From Granulicella sp. L60 (lineage in GTDB: Bacteria; Acidobacteriota; Terriglobia; Terriglobales; Acidobacteriaceae), in contig NZ_LMUR01000015.1 of NCBI RefSeq assembly GCF_009765825.1, forward strand, positions 436,891 through 500,890: a stretch of 64,000 bases of DNA, written 5' to 3'. This document shows positions 1 through 9,720 of the stretch, piece after piece. Each line of letters opens with the position of its first letter. Within the stretch, counting starts at the first letter, position 1. A program made the translations under genes and the position numbers. The notes beneath the pieces were generated by a model, which searched no databases, had not been told where the DNA came from, and was given only the letters and a program-made list of their open reading frames with translations.

Positions 1-337
1 GGTCGTGGATGACGTACTGGACGTTGGGCTGGGCGCTGAGACGGTGGAGGGTGGAGGCGTCGTCTTCGGTGGAGGCGGACTGGACGGCGGCGATGCCGAG
101 GTGTTCGTTGCGTCGGGTGAGATGGGCTCCGGCAGAGGCGATGCGGGATTCGGCGTCGCCAGGGATGGCGGCGTTGCGGTAGAGGACGAGGTAGCGGTGC
201 GGGGCGATGGTGTTGGTGTCGAGCTGGGCGTTCGCCAGGGGTGCGGCGGCGAGGAGTAGAGCTGCGGCGAGAGTGCGGGCGTGGCTGGAGGTGAGATGGG
301 TGGGAGCGAGATGGAGGAAGTTGCTACGAACGGACAC
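1..337 (-). CDS. N-terminal part of a secreted subtilisin-like protease (partial)
   Basis: The gene runs off the left edge, so only about 112 N-terminal codons are visible. From a GTG start at 337, with GAGG a few bases upstream, it encodes a basic N-terminus, a hydrophobic alanine/leucine segment ending in ANA, then RYLVLYRNAAIPG, AGAHLTRRNEHLGIAAVQSAS and LSAQPNVQYVIHD. That pattern (RYLV-Y...AGA...E..GIA.V.S...L...PNV.YV..D) is the inhibitor-I9/propeptide fold that precedes the catalytic domain of S8 subtilases. The catalytic Asp/His/Ser domain would lie outside the window. Inference: an exported, self-processing serine protease. The call rests on the propeptide alone. Confidence 0.6.
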   Translation of the reverse strand, partial: MSVRSNFLHLAPTHLTSSHARTLAAALLLAAAPLANAQLDTNTIAPHRYLVLYRNAAIPGDAESRIASAGAHLTRRNEHLGIAAVQSASTEDDASTLHRLSAQPNVQYVIHD

Positions 338-574
338 GGCTGCACCTCATGTTGCACTGAGGTATGCATCGGCATTGCAAGAATTTGCATTAGACACGGG
401 AGATTTCTGTGCTATTACTTTGGGGAACGCGTGGGGATGTGGTTTGAATGTTCTGCCGCTGCGGAGTGCATTGACCCTTCTCGATCGCACATGCTCTAAT
501 TGCCGCCTTTGTGAAGCTAGCCGGGAAATTGTCGTCTAAACCGCTGTCCAGTTTTTATCGAGGGAGACTGTTGC

Positions 575-2884
575 ATGCATGAGCTGAGCTTTTTGGCTGT
601 TGCCGTACAGGAGCAGGTTGCGGTTGCGCCTGCATATGCTGGGAACGATGATGGCCGGATGTATCTGTGGATCGCGCTGCTGGTGGGGGTGCTGGCGCTG
701 GTGGCGGCGCTTCTGCTGGCGCGAGCGGTGATTGCATCGGATACGGGAACGCCGGAGATGCGGGCGATCTCGGATGCGATTCGAGAGGGTGCCGAGGCGT
801 TTCTGAGCAGGCAGTACAAGACGATCGGCGCGATTGCGGTGGTGCTGGCGCTGGTGGTGTTCTTTGGGTACAGGATGTCGCCGCGGACGGAGCCGTATGC
901 GCTGAAGACGGTGATCAGTTTCCTGGTGGGTGCGGTGTGCTCGGGGCTGGCGGGATTTACGGGGATGTACTGCTCGATCCGGGCGAATATACGGACGGCT
1001 TCGGCGGCGCGGACGAGTCTGAATAAAGCGCTGCAGATGGCGCTGCGAGGCGGGGCGGTGACGGGGTTGGTGGTGGTGGCGCTCTCGCTGCTTGGCGTGG
1101 GGTCGCTGTTCTTGTTCTTTGGTGGGCTGGAGAATCCGCAGGCGGTACCTTACCAGCTGGTTGGGTTTGGGTTTGGGGCTTCACTGGTGGCGCTGTTCGC
1201 GCAGCTTGGCGGAGGGATCTATACGAAGGCTGCGGATGTAGGCGCGGATCTTGTGGGCAAGGTGGAGGCGGGGATTCCAGAGGACGATCCGCGAAATCCT
1301 GCTGTGATTGCGGACTTGGTGGGCGATAACGTCGGCGACTGCGCGGGGCGTGGCGCGGACATCTTCGAGTCGACGGCGGCGGAGAACGTGGGCGCGATGA
1401 TTCTGGGCGCGGCGCTGTATCCGGTGTTTGGCGTGAAGGGGATTTTGTTTCCGCTGATTGTGCTGGCGATCAATTTGATTGCGAGCGTTGTGGGTGTGTT
1501 TGTGGTGAGCACGCGCGAGGATCAGGATCCGATGGACGCGCTGAATAAGGGTTTCTACGTTACGTCGGGGCTTGCGCTGATTGGATTTGCGGGCGCGGTG
1601 TATACGATGTTGAATGGGCCGAATGTGCGGCCGCTGTGGCTGCTTGGGTGCGGCGTGATCGGGTTGATTACGTCATTCCTGTTTGTGTGGATTACGGAGT
1701 ACTACACGGAGGCGCGGTATCGGCCGGTGCAGTCGATTGTGACGGCTTCGCTGACGGGACCGGCGACGAATATTATCAGCGGGCTGGCGGTGGGGATGGA
1801 GACGCCGGCGATGCCGGTGATTGCGATCTCTGCTGCGCTGCTGCTGAGCTACTACTTCGGCGTGCAGGGACTGGCTGGAGTGGCGGGAGTCAGCGACTAC
1901 GCGAAGGGGATCTACGGCACGGCAATTGCGACGATGGGGATGCTGAGCTGCGCGGCTTACATTCTGGCGATGGATACGTTTGGGCCGATTACGGATAATG
2001 CGGGCGGGATCATCGAGATGTCAAACCAGCCGGATTCTATTCGCGAGCGGACGGACAAGCTGGATTCGGCGGGCAATACGACGAAGGCGTTGACGAAAGG
2101 ATATGCGGTTGGATCGGCTTCGCTGGCTGCGTTTTTGTTGTTCTCGGCGTATCTCGAAGAGATCAAGGTGATTGTGACGGCGAAGGTGGCGGCGGCTGGC
2201 GGGTATATGCCGGTGGGCTGGAGCTTCACGAATATCAACCTGGCGCAGGTGCCGGTGTTTGTGGGCGCGCTGCTGGGCGCTACGCTGACGTTTCTATTTA
2301 GTTCGATGGCGATCAAGGCGGTGGGACGGACGGCGCAGATGGTGGTGCAGGATGTGCGCAATCAGTTCAAGGAGAATCCGGGGATCATGCTGGGGACTTC
2401 GAAGCCGGACTATGCGCGGTGCGTGAATATTGTGACGGGCGCTGCACTGAAAGAGATGGTGTTGCCGGGAGTGCTGGTGGTTGGCCTGCCGGTGGTGGTG
2501 GGTCTGATCTTCCGCCACTTCAGCGCGAGCTACCAGGCGACGACGTTGGTCTATGCTCCGGGTTCGGTGCTGCCTGTTCCGGCGATTAGCGGCGTGCCGG
2601 TTAATCTGGCGGGCGCTGAGGCTGTGGCGGGATTGCTGATGGTGGGAACGATTGCAGGCGTGCTGCTGGCGATGTTGATGAACAACGGCGGTGGCGCGTG
2701 GGACAACGCGAAGAAGTTTATCGAGACGGGGCAGTACGGCGGGAAGAAGTCGGAGGCGCACAAGGCGGCGGTGGTGGGCGATACGGTGGGCGACCCGTTC
2801 AAGGATACAGCGGGGCCGAGTCTGCATGTGCTGATCAAGCTGCTGGCTACGATTACGTTGGTGCTTGCGCCTTTGTTTGTTTGA
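575..2884 (+). CDS. hppA: K+-independent membrane H+-translocating pyrophosphatase
   Basis: Membrane-bound pyrophosphatase that hydrolyses PPi and pumps protons across the cytoplasmic membrane. The 769-residue product is full length for the family and consists of many hydrophobic segments. The signature cytosolic loop is present at about residues 220-265: DVGADLVGKVE followed by EDDPRNPAVIADLVGDNVGD and CAGRGADIFES, which hold the Mg-PPi-binding acidic residues. The ion-dependence motif near residue 500 reads GNTTKALTKG. Lys and Thr at these two positions mark the K+-independent subclass (K+-dependent enzymes have Ala and Gly), so potassium should not be required. The C-terminal GDTVGDPFKDTAGPSLHVLIK motif is intact. 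The ATG is preceded by GAGGGAG. An intrinsic terminator follows at 2904-2930, so the gene looks monocistronic. Confidence 0.97.
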   Translation: MHELSFLAVAVQEQVAVAPAYAGNDDGRMYLWIALLVGVLALVAALLLARAVIASDTGTPEMRAISDAIREGAEAFLSRQYKTIGAIAVVLALVVFFGYRMSPRTEPYALKTVISFLVGAVCSGLAGFTGMYCSIRANIRTASAARTSLNKALQMALRGGAVTGLVVVALSLLGVGSLFLFFGGLENPQAVPYQLVGFGFGASLVALFAQLGGGIYTKAADVGADLVGKVEAGIPEDDPRNPAVIADLVGDNVGDCAGRGADIFESTAAENVGAMILGAALYPVFGVKGILFPLIVLAINLIASVVGVFVVSTREDQDPMDALNKGFYVTSGLALIGFAGAVYTMLNGPNVRPLWLLGCGVIGLITSFLFVWITEYYTEARYRPVQSIVTASLTGPATNIISGLAVGMETPAMPVIAISAALLLSYYFGVQGLAGVAGVSDYAKGIYGTAIATMGMLSCAAYILAMDTFGPITDNAGGIIEMSNQPDSIRERTDKLDSAGNTTKALTKGYAVGSASLAAFLLFSAYLEEIKVIVTAKVAAAGGYMPVGWSFTNINLAQVPVFVGALLGATLTFLFSSMAIKAVGRTAQMVVQDVRNQFKENPGIMLGTSKPDYARCVNIVTGAALKEMVLPGVLVVGLPVVVGLIFRHFSASYQATTLVYAPGSVLPVPAISGVPVNLAGAEAVAGLLMVGTIAGVLLAMLMNNGGGAWDNAKKFIETGQYGGKKSEAHKAAVVGDTVGDPFKDTAGPSLHVLIKLLATITLVLAPLFV

Positions 2885-2903
2885 GTTGTGCGTAGCGATA
2901 AAG

Positions 2904-2930
2904 ATGGGTGGCCTTCGGGTTGCCCATTTT
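2904..2930 (+). terminator. Intrinsic terminator after the pyrophosphatase gene
   Basis: A ten-pair stem (ATGGGTGGCC with GGTTGCCCAT, three wobble pairs) is capped by a TTCG tetraloop and followed by TTTTC. It starts about 20 bases after the stop codon. Confidence 0.75.
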
Positions 2931-3077
2931 CTTGGATTCGGGTAGGACGGATGCGCGGCGAGAGGAGTCAAGTACGGGTGCTTGCCGGTACAATCTTGTC
3001 TGCGGTTCGTATAGGACAGCGGTCTGGTTGTTGGTTGATGTAGCAGGTGGATGTATTTGATGTAGAGGATAGGTGCA

Positions 3078-5264
3078 ATGGCAAGACAGTCTGGAACCAG
3101 TGTGCAGGAGAGCAGGAAGACAGCGGCGGGCGTGGCGGAGAGTCTGCTGTCGCGTGAGCAGTTGGTGGAGTTCTATCGCTTGATGTACGTGTCGCGGCGG
3201 ACGGACGATCGAGAGATCGTTTTGAAGCGGCAGCAGAAGATCTTCTTTCAGATCTCCTGTGCGGGACATGAGGCTCTACTGGTGGCGGCCGGAATGGCGC
3301 TGAAGCCGGGATACGACTGGTTCTTTCCCTACTATCGCGACCGTGCGTTGTGTCTGGCGCTGGGTAATACGGTAGAGGAGCAGCTGCTGCAGGCGGTGGG
3401 TGCGGCGGACGATCCGGCCAGCGGCGGGCGGCAGATGCCTTCGCACTGGTCGAGCAAGAAGTTGAATATCGTTTCGCCGTCTTCTTCGACGGCGACGCAG
3501 TGCCTGCATGCGGTTGGGTGCGCGGAGGCGGGAAGATTTTTCACGAAGCATCCTGAGGCGGCGAAGAAGCATGAGGGAGACTATCGTGCGTTCAAGGATG
3601 TGACGTTTCATGGCGACGAGGTGGTGTATGTGTCGATCGGTGAGGGTTCGACGAGTCAAGGGGAGTTCTGGGAGTCGTTGAATACGGCTTCGAATGGGAA
3701 GCTGCCGGTGCTGTATGTGGTCGAGGACAACGGGTATGCGATCTCGACGCCGGTGGAGGTGAATACGCCGGGGGGAAATATCTCGAAGCTGGTGGCGAAC
3801 TTTCCGAACTTCCACTTTGCCGAGGTTGATGGAACCGATCCGATTGCGAGTTATAAGGCGATGGTGGAGGCGGTGGCGTACTGCCGTTCGGGCAAGGGAC
3901 CGGCGCTGGTGCATGGACACGTGATTCGGCCTTACTCGCACTCGCTGAGCGATGATGAGCGGGCTTACCGGTCGGTGGAGGAGTTGGAGGCGGATGCTGC
4001 GCGAGACCCGATCTCAAGGATGCAGATGTGGCTGCTGCGCGAAGGGATTCTGGATGCGGATGCGATCAACCGGTTGGAGCGGCAGGTAGACGAAGAGGTG
4101 CAGCGGGCGGCGGATCGCGCGGTGATGGCGGCGCTGCCGACGGTGGCTTCGATTACGAAGCATGTGTACTCGGAGGATCTGAGTTCGCAGGATGCACGGT
4201 TTGCGACGGAGCCGAAGGCTACTGCGGATGCGACGGAGCGGACGATGGCGGACCTGATCAATAGCTGCCTGAAGGACGAGATGCGGCGGGATGAGCGGGT
4301 GGTGGTGTTTGGCGAGGATGTGGCCGATGCGACTCGGGATGGTGCGCTGCGCGCGGGCAAGGTGAAGGGCAAGGGTGGTGTGTTTAAGCTGACGGCCGGG
4401 TTGCAGACGGAGTTTGGCAGTGAGCGGTGCTGGAACTCGCCGTTGGCGGAGGCGAATATTACGGGACGCGCGATTGGGATGGCGATGCGCGGGATGAAGC
4501 CGGTGGTGGAGATTCAGTTCTTCGACTACATTTGGCCAGCGATGCACCAGATGCGGAACGAGCTGTCGCTGATGCGGTGGCGGTCGAATGGGGAGTTTAA
4601 CTGCCCGGTGGTGATGCGGGTTCCGATCGGTGGTTATCTGACGGGTGGGTCGATCTATCACTCGCAATCTGGCGAGAGTATTTTTACGCATACGCCGGGA
4701 GTGCGGGTGGTGATGCCGTCGAATGCGCTGGATGCGCTGGGGTTGTTGCGGACGGCGATTCGGTGTGACGATCCGGTTTTATTTTTGGAGCATAAGAGGC
4801 TGTATCGCGAGACGTTTGGACGGGCGGCTTATCCGGGGCCGGACTACTGCATTCCGTTTGGGAAGGCAAAGATTGTGCGGCCGGGGAAGGATCTGACGGT
4901 GCTGACGTATGGTGCGGTAGTGCCGCGGGCGCTGCAGGCGGCGCAGAAGCTGCATCGCGAGACGGGTGTGGATGTGGAGCTGATCGATCTGCGGAGTCTT
5001 ACGCCGTATGACTGGGAGGCGATTGCGGAGAGCGTGAGGAAGACCAGCCGCGTGATTGTGGCACATGAGGACATGCTGAGCTGGGGGTATGGCGCGGAGA
5101 TCGCGGCTCGGATCGGCGATGAGCTGTTTCATGATCTGGACGCTCCGGTGCGCAGGGTGGCGGCGATGGATACGTTTGTGGCGTATCAACCGCTGTTGGA
5201 GGATGCGATTCTGCCGCAGCCTGAGGATCTCTATCGGGCGATGCAGGAGTTGGCGGCGTTTTAG
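3078..5264 (+). CDS. Fused alpha/beta E1 of the branched-chain 2-oxo-acid dehydrogenase complex
   Basis: Thiamine-diphosphate-dependent E1 that decarboxylates branched-chain 2-oxo acids and passes the acyl group to the lipoyl E2 of the complex. The 728 residues join the two subunits that are separate in many bacteria. The E1-alpha half covers about residues 25-370; its TPP/Mg motif runs from [13 protein letters not shown] to EDNGYAIS near residues 188-225. The E1-beta half starts near 386 ([20 protein letters not shown]) and includes [27 protein letters not shown] and a C-terminal transketolase-type domain. E2 and E3 genes are not in the window. The ATG follows GAGGATAGGTGCA. Fused E1 proteins of this kind are known in Acidobacteria and Bacteroidetes. 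The exact 2-oxo-acid specificity cannot be read from the sequence. Confidence 0.9.
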   Translation: MARQSGTSVQESRKTAAGVAESLLSREQLVEFYRLMYVSRRTDDREIVLKRQQKIFFQISCAGHEALLVAAGMALKPGYDWFFPYYRDRALCLALGNTVEEQLLQAVGAADDPASGGRQMPSHWSSKKLNIVSPSSSTATQCLHAVGCAEAGRFFTKHPEAAKKHEGDYRAFKDVTFHGDEVVYVSIGEGSTSQGEFWESLNTASNGKLPVLYVVEDNGYAISTPVEVNTPGGNISKLVANFPNFHFAEVDGTDPIASYKAMVEAVAYCRSGKGPALVHGHVIRPYSHSLSDDERAYRSVEELEADAARDPISRMQMWLLREGILDADAINRLERQVDEEVQRAADRAVMAALPTVASITKHVYSEDLSSQDARFATEPKATADATERTMADLINSCLKDEMRRDERVVVFGEDVADATRDGALRAGKVKGKGGVFKLTAGLQTEFGSERCWNSPLAEANITGRAIGMAMRGMKPVVEIQFFDYIWPAMHQMRNELSLMRWRSNGEFNCPVVMRVPIGGYLTGGSIYHSQSGESIFTHTPGVRVVMPSNALDALGLLRTAIRCDDPVLFLEHKRLYRETFGRAAYPGPDYCIPFGKAKIVRPGKDLTVLTYGAVVPRALQAAQKLHRETGVDVELIDLRSLTPYDWEAIAESVRKTSRVIVAHEDMLSWGYGAEIAARIGDELFHDLDAPVRRVAAMDTFVAYQPLLEDAILPQPEDLYRAMQELAAF

Positions 5265-5378
5265 GGAGCTGCGAAACTCTTTCGCAACTGCTTCGGCGAT
5301 ACGGGGTTTGTGAGTGCAGACGCTTTTGTCTGGCGCTGGCGGCTGTGCGTCGCCGGGTCTGGATTGGCGGAGGGTGTC

Positions 5379-7571
5379 ATGCGATTCATGCGCGGATTCG
5401 TTGAGGTTTCGAGGTTTTCTGCACGGGCTTTGATGGCGGGTGTCCTGTGTGTGTTGATGGTGGAGCAGCCGTTGGTGGCGGCTGCTTCGGTGAAGAAGCC
5501 GCGGGGGGCGTCGGGGCAGATTCAAGGCGACGAGCGGGTGTTGCATGTGCTGAACCGGTTTACCTTTGGGCCGAGGCCGGGAGATGTGGCGGCGGTGCAG
5601 GCGATGGGGGTGCAGCGGTGGTTCGAGGAGCAGTTGAATCCTGCGAGCATCGATGATTCGGCGCTGGATGCGCGGCTGGAGATGTTTCCGGCGATGAAGA
5701 TGGATCAGGCGAAGCTGATTGAGCGGTATCCGAGCCCGCAGTTGATACGACAGACGGTTGCAAAGAAACTGCCGCTGCCGACGGACCCGGTGGAGCATGC
5801 GATCTATGCGGATGAGATTGGATTTTATGAGGCGCAAAAGGCCAAGCAGGTGGCGTTGAAGCTTGCGGCGGCGGATGACGGTAAGGGCGGCGGGGATGCG
5901 ATGTCGATGGGTGTCAAGGGAGCGAAGAGTGGTGCGGCGCTGCCGGGGGATGGTGTTGATCCGGCGGTGCCGGCGATGGCGACGCATGAGGAGCAGTTCT
6001 ATACGGGACTGGAGGCGGTGAAGGTGATCAACCTGCCGCCGAACGAGAGATTCAACCGGATACTGGGGATGTCGCCTGCGGAGCTGACGGGATTTCGCAA
6101 GGGTTTGAGTGGGAGCGAACAGACTGCGGCGGCGGAGGGCTTGTCTCCGATACAGCGTGAGACGTTGGCTGCGCTGCAGGGTTCGCCGAGGATGGTGGGT
6201 GCGGAGCTATTGGAGTCGCGGATGCTGCGGGACATCTATAGCGAACGGCAGCTGGAAGCGGTGATGACGGACTTCTGGCTGAACCACTTTAATGTGTATG
6301 TGAAGAAGAATCAGGACGAGCCTTATCTGCTGCCCGCGTATGAGCGGGAGGTGATTCGTCCGAGGGCTTTGGGGAGGTTTGAAGATCTATTGGTGGCTAC
6401 GGCGCAGAGTCCAGCGATGCTGATGTATCTGGATAACTGGCAAAGCATTGGGCCGGATTCGCTGGCGGCGCAGAACAAGGGGAGAAATCCGAATGCGAAG
6501 CCTGCGGCGAAGGATAAAGGGTTGAATGAGAACTACGCTCGCGAGCTGATGGAGCTGCACACGCTGGGGGTGCAGTGCGAGGTGAGTGCGGATCATCCGG
6601 TGCGTGCATTGAATAAGGCTTGTGGAAAGGGATATACGCAGCAGGACGTGACCGAGGTGGCGAAGGTGCTGACGGGATGGACGATCGATCAGCCGTATCA
6701 CACGGGAGCGTACCGGTTTGAAGAGCGCAGGCATGAGCCGGGGGATAAGAGGGTTCTGGGCAAGACGATTCGCGAGGGTGGCGAGGCTGAGGGGCTGGAG
6801 GTGTTGCATATGCTGGCGACCAGCCCGGCTACGGCGAGGTTTATTTCGACTGAGCTTGCGGTGCGGTTTGTGAGCGATGCGCCTCCTCCGAAGCTGGTGG
6901 ACAGGATGACGAAGGCGTTTTTGTCGAGCGGCGGAGATATGAAGACGGTGCTGAGGTCGATGTTCAAGGCGCCGGAGTTCTGGTCGCCGGAGGTGTATCG
7001 CGCGAAGGTGAAGACGCCGGAGGAGTTTGTGGTCTCGGCGGTTCGGGCGAGCGGGGCGGAGGTGACGTCGGCGGTTCCACTGTTTCAGGCTCTGGATAAG
7101 CTGGGGATGCCGCTGTATGGGATGCAGACGCCGAATGGGTACAGTTGGATGGCGGGGGCGTGGGTGAATACGGGGGATCTGGTGAACCGGATGAACTTTG
7201 CGTTGAGTTTGAGCGGCAACCGGATTCCTAAGGTGGAGGCGGATTGGGGCCGGGTGTTGGCGGGGGCTGGCGCATCGGGTGCGGATGGCCCGGATGCGTT
7301 GGCGGCGGCGAAGGAGAAGCGGCTGGAGATGGTGTTGGTGGGACAGCCGGTGAGTGAGCAGACGCGGAGTACGGTGCTGGCGGAGTTTGGCAAGGAGGGC
7401 GTGCAGCAACAGGCGGAGAAGAACTTCTCTGTTCGCACGCGGGATGTGGAGCCTATGGCGCAGGTGCTGAATGCGGCGGCTCCGCAACGGATGGCGAAGG
7501 GTCCGCAGGATCGGGAGGCTGCGGTGATGGCGGGGTTGTTGCTGGGGTCACCGGAGTTTCAGCGTCGGTAG
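5379..7571 (+). CDS. Secreted DUF1800 domain protein
   Basis: From the chosen ATG, preceded by GGAGGG four bases away, the protein has about 730 residues. An upstream in-frame GTG at 5310 has no good ribosome-binding site and would put the signal peptide far from the N-terminus. A hydrophobic export segment (ALMAGVLCVLMVEQPLVAAAS) is followed by the DUF1800 start (VLHVLNRFTFGPRPGDV). The family hallmark is present near residue 381: SPAMLMYLDNWQS, then NENYARELMELHTLGV and GYTQQDVTEVAKVLTGW. DUF1800 proteins are exported, have no established reaction, and are almost always encoded next to a DUF1501 protein, as here. A low-complexity stretch (about residues 500-545 in translation of 5.9-6.0 kb is a smaller insertion) lies between conserved blocks. 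Confidence 0.85.
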   Translation: MRFMRGFVEVSRFSARALMAGVLCVLMVEQPLVAAASVKKPRGASGQIQGDERVLHVLNRFTFGPRPGDVAAVQAMGVQRWFEEQLNPASIDDSALDARLEMFPAMKMDQAKLIERYPSPQLIRQTVAKKLPLPTDPVEHAIYADEIGFYEAQKAKQVALKLAAADDGKGGGDAMSMGVKGAKSGAALPGDGVDPAVPAMATHEEQFYTGLEAVKVINLPPNERFNRILGMSPAELTGFRKGLSGSEQTAAAEGLSPIQRETLAALQGSPRMVGAELLESRMLRDIYSERQLEAVMTDFWLNHFNVYVKKNQDEPYLLPAYEREVIRPRALGRFEDLLVATAQSPAMLMYLDNWQSIGPDSLAAQNKGRNPNAKPAAKDKGLNENYARELMELHTLGVQCEVSADHPVRALNKACGKGYTQQDVTEVAKVLTGWTIDQPYHTGAYRFEERRHEPGDKRVLGKTIREGGEAEGLEVLHMLATSPATARFISTELAVRFVSDAPPPKLVDRMTKAFLSSGGDMKTVLRSMFKAPEFWSPEVYRAKVKTPEEFVVSAVRASGAEVTSAVPLFQALDKLGMPLYGMQTPNGYSWMAGAWVNTGDLVNRMNFALSLSGNRIPKVEADWGRVLAGAGASGADGPDALAAAKEKRLEMVLVGQPVSEQTRSTVLAEFGKEGVQQQAEKNFSVRTRDVEPMAQVLNAAAPQRMAKGPQDREAAVMAGLLLGSPEFQRR

Positions 7572-7676
7572 TTTTCTCCGAATAAGGAGCTATTGACAAC
7601 TTCTCGGGGGCAATCGCGTTAGTACAGGTAGATAGGGAACCGTGAAACGCAACGGGAGTGGTTGCGGGAGGTTGAT

Positions 7677-8990
7677 GTGGCGAACCGGATGAGTATGGCC
7701 GATCAGAGTGACTGGGGATGCTATCTTCATGGACGCGACGCACTGCGGCGTGGGGTTACGCGACGTGGGTTCATGAAGGGAGGGGCACTGGCGCTCATCG
7801 GGACGTCTGCGATTCCGGCGTTTCTGTCGCGGAGTGTGTTGGCGGAGGTGACGACGGCTGCGGCGAGCAAGAAGAGGCTGGTGGTGCTGTTTCAGCGGGG
7901 GGCGGCGGATGGATTGAACGTGGTGGTTCCGTATAGAGAGCCAAGCTACTACGCCATGCGGCCTTCGATTGCGATTCAACAAAAAGATGTTTTGGATCTG
8001 GATGGATTTTTCGGATTGCATCCGGCGATGGCTTCGTTCAAGCCGCTGTATGACCAGGGACATCTTGCGATTATTCCGGCGGCGGGTTCGCCTGATACGA
8101 CGCGTTCGCACTTTGACGCGCAGGACTATATGGAGAGTGGAACGCCTGGGGTGAAGGCGACGACGGATGGGTGGTTGAACAGAGCGTTGCAGGCTGAGTT
8201 GGTGGGACGGCCTTCGGCATTTCGTGCGGTGGCGCTGGGGCCGCAGGTTCCGCGAACGCTGCAGGGGAGAGTGCCGGCGATCGCGGTGAATAATCTCGTA
8301 GATTTTTCTGTGGGAGGTAAGGGGCCGCAGAGTTCGCCGATCAGCAATGCGTTTCAGGCGATGTATGACGAGAGCTCGGATGCGATGCTGCATGGGACCG
8401 GGCAGGAGACGTTTGAAGCGGTGAAGATGTTGAAGGCTACGGATCCGGCGCACTATCAGCCTGCCGCGGGAGTGGTTTATCCGAATGGGCCGTTTGGCAA
8501 TAGTTTGAAGCAGGTGGCGCAGTTGATGAAGGCGAACCTGGGCGTGGAGGCGGCGTTCTCGGATATCGGTGGGTGGGATACGCACGAGAATCAGGGAGGG
8601 GTGAATGGCCAGCTTGCGAATCGGCTGAAGGAGTTCTCGGATTCGATTGCGTCGTTCTGGAGGGACATGGGAGACGAGGCGGAGAGTGTGACGCTGGTGA
8701 CGATGTCGGAGTTTGGAAGGACGGCACGGCAGAACGGGACCGGGGGAACAGATCATGGTCATGCGAATGTGATGTTCGTGCTGGGCGGCGGAGTGAAGGG
8801 TGGGAGGGTGTATGGCAGATGGCCGGGGTTGGCGGAGGAGCAGTTGAACGAGGGGCGGGATCTTGCGGTGACGACGGACTTTCGCAATGTGTTGGGAGAA
8901 GCAGCTACGAAGACGCTGGGGCTTAAGAATCTTGCGACTGTTTTTCCTGGTGCGCGACTGAGCCGGAGCGAGTTTTTGAATTTCAGCTAG
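7677..8990 (+). CDS. Tat-exported DUF1501 family protein
   Basis: Partner of the preceding DUF1800 gene. It has a twin-arginine signal (TRRGFMKGGALALIG...AFLSRSVLA) and the DUF1501 fold, a sulfatase/alkaline-phosphatase relative. Recognisable blocks are LVVLFQRGAADGLNVVVPY, FFGLHPAMASFKPLYDQGHLAIIPAAGSP, SHFDAQDYMESGTPG, FSDIGGWDTHENQGG, VTLVTMSEFGRTARQNGTGGTDHGHANVMFVLGG. The GTG at 7677 is favoured because GGGAGG lies five bases upstream; TTG 7662 and ATG 7689 are alternatives. Biochemical function is unknown. Twin-arginine export of a folded metalloprotein is likely. Confidence 0.85.
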   Translation: MANRMSMADQSDWGCYLHGRDALRRGVTRRGFMKGGALALIGTSAIPAFLSRSVLAEVTTAAASKKRLVVLFQRGAADGLNVVVPYREPSYYAMRPSIAIQQKDVLDLDGFFGLHPAMASFKPLYDQGHLAIIPAAGSPDTTRSHFDAQDYMESGTPGVKATTDGWLNRALQAELVGRPSAFRAVALGPQVPRTLQGRVPAIAVNNLVDFSVGGKGPQSSPISNAFQAMYDESSDAMLHGTGQETFEAVKMLKATDPAHYQPAAGVVYPNGPFGNSLKQVAQLMKANLGVEAAFSDIGGWDTHENQGGVNGQLANRLKEFSDSIASFWRDMGDEAESVTLVTMSEFGRTARQNGTGGTDHGHANVMFVLGGGVKGGRVYGRWPGLAEEQLNEGRDLAVTTDFRNVLGEAATKTLGLKNLATVFPGARLSRSEFLNFS

Positions 8991-9203
8991 TAACGACGGC
9001 GTGGAGAGGTTTAAATGTCACGGGATTGTCTCAATATTGTTTATGGAATGTAAAAACGATCAATCTACGAAATAGTGGAAAAAAGCGGACAACTTTCTAA
9101 TCGGATTCGCGTCTTATTGAATGTACCAACCAATAGCTGGACTAGCAGTTCCCACAGTCCCGGCTTCAAATATCCGCACCAAAAGATTTCCCCACCAAAA
9201 CGT

Positions 9204-9229
9204 AAGGCCCCCACGGTATCGGGGGCCTT
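9204..9229 (-). terminator. Intrinsic terminator for the DoxX gene
   Basis: A perfect nine-pair stem (AAGGCCCCC / GGGGGCCTT) with an eight-base loop lies just beyond the DoxX stop codon on the minus strand. On that strand it is followed shortly by TTTTGG. The rest of 8991-9260 shows no coding potential that I trust. Confidence 0.65.
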
Positions 9230-9260
9230 CACTCCTTCTGGCGACATTATTCTGTTTGAT

Positions 9261-9659
9261 TTATGAGAAGCCGATCTTGCGGTCGAGCGAGAGTGAGCCT
9301 GCGCCGTAGAAGAGGAGCATGAGAGCGATGGCGGCGAGGGCGAGGATGTAGGTGTAGATGCCGAAGCCCTGGTGAATGCCTACGGTGGCGAAGGCGACGA
9401 GCATGTTGATGGCTACGAGGACAGCGGCGAGTCGAGTGAAGAGCCCGAGGATGAGGAAGGCTCCGCCGATGAGTTCGGTGAAGGCGGAGACGTAGCCTAG
9501 CCAGTAGGGAAGACCGAGCGAGACGACGTAGTGCGCGTGGTGATGCAGCGCGCCGTTTGGAACTACTTTTTGGTATCCGTGGATGGCCATGGATACGCCG
9601 AGCACAAGACGCATGAGGAACGCGCCAAAGGGTTGCAGGCTGTTGAGCCACTTGGTCAT
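9261..9659 (-). CDS. DoxX family membrane protein
   Basis: A 132-residue protein with four predicted membrane segments and the DoxX pattern: PFGAFLMRLVLGVSMAIHGYQKV near the start, SLGLPYWLGYVSAFTELIGGAFLILGLFTRLAAVLVAINMLVA in the centre, and ALAAIALMLLFYGAGSLSLDRKIG at the end. DoxX proteins are small integral membrane proteins linked in different organisms to quinone reduction, thiol homeostasis or oxidative stress; the particular role here is not known. The ATG at 9659 is preceded on its strand by GAAGGAAAC. It is transcribed in the same direction as the hydrolase-like gene upstream, with a gap of 61 bases. Confidence 0.85.
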   Translation of the reverse strand: MTKWLNSLQPFGAFLMRLVLGVSMAIHGYQKVVPNGALHHHAHYVVSLGLPYWLGYVSAFTELIGGAFLILGLFTRLAAVLVAINMLVAFATVGIHQGFGIYTYILALAAIALMLLFYGAGSLSLDRKIGFS

Positions 9660-9720
9660 AGAGTTTCCTTCAGTGAGGGTATCGCGTGGGATGTGGGGTG
9701 CGGGCGATCTTTGGAGGATC

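Noticed and set aside
4779..5987. A 402-codon open frame on the minus strand
   Set aside because: It is antisense to the E1 beta domain and DUF1800 genes, is extremely Arg/His-rich and arises from high GC at codon position 3.
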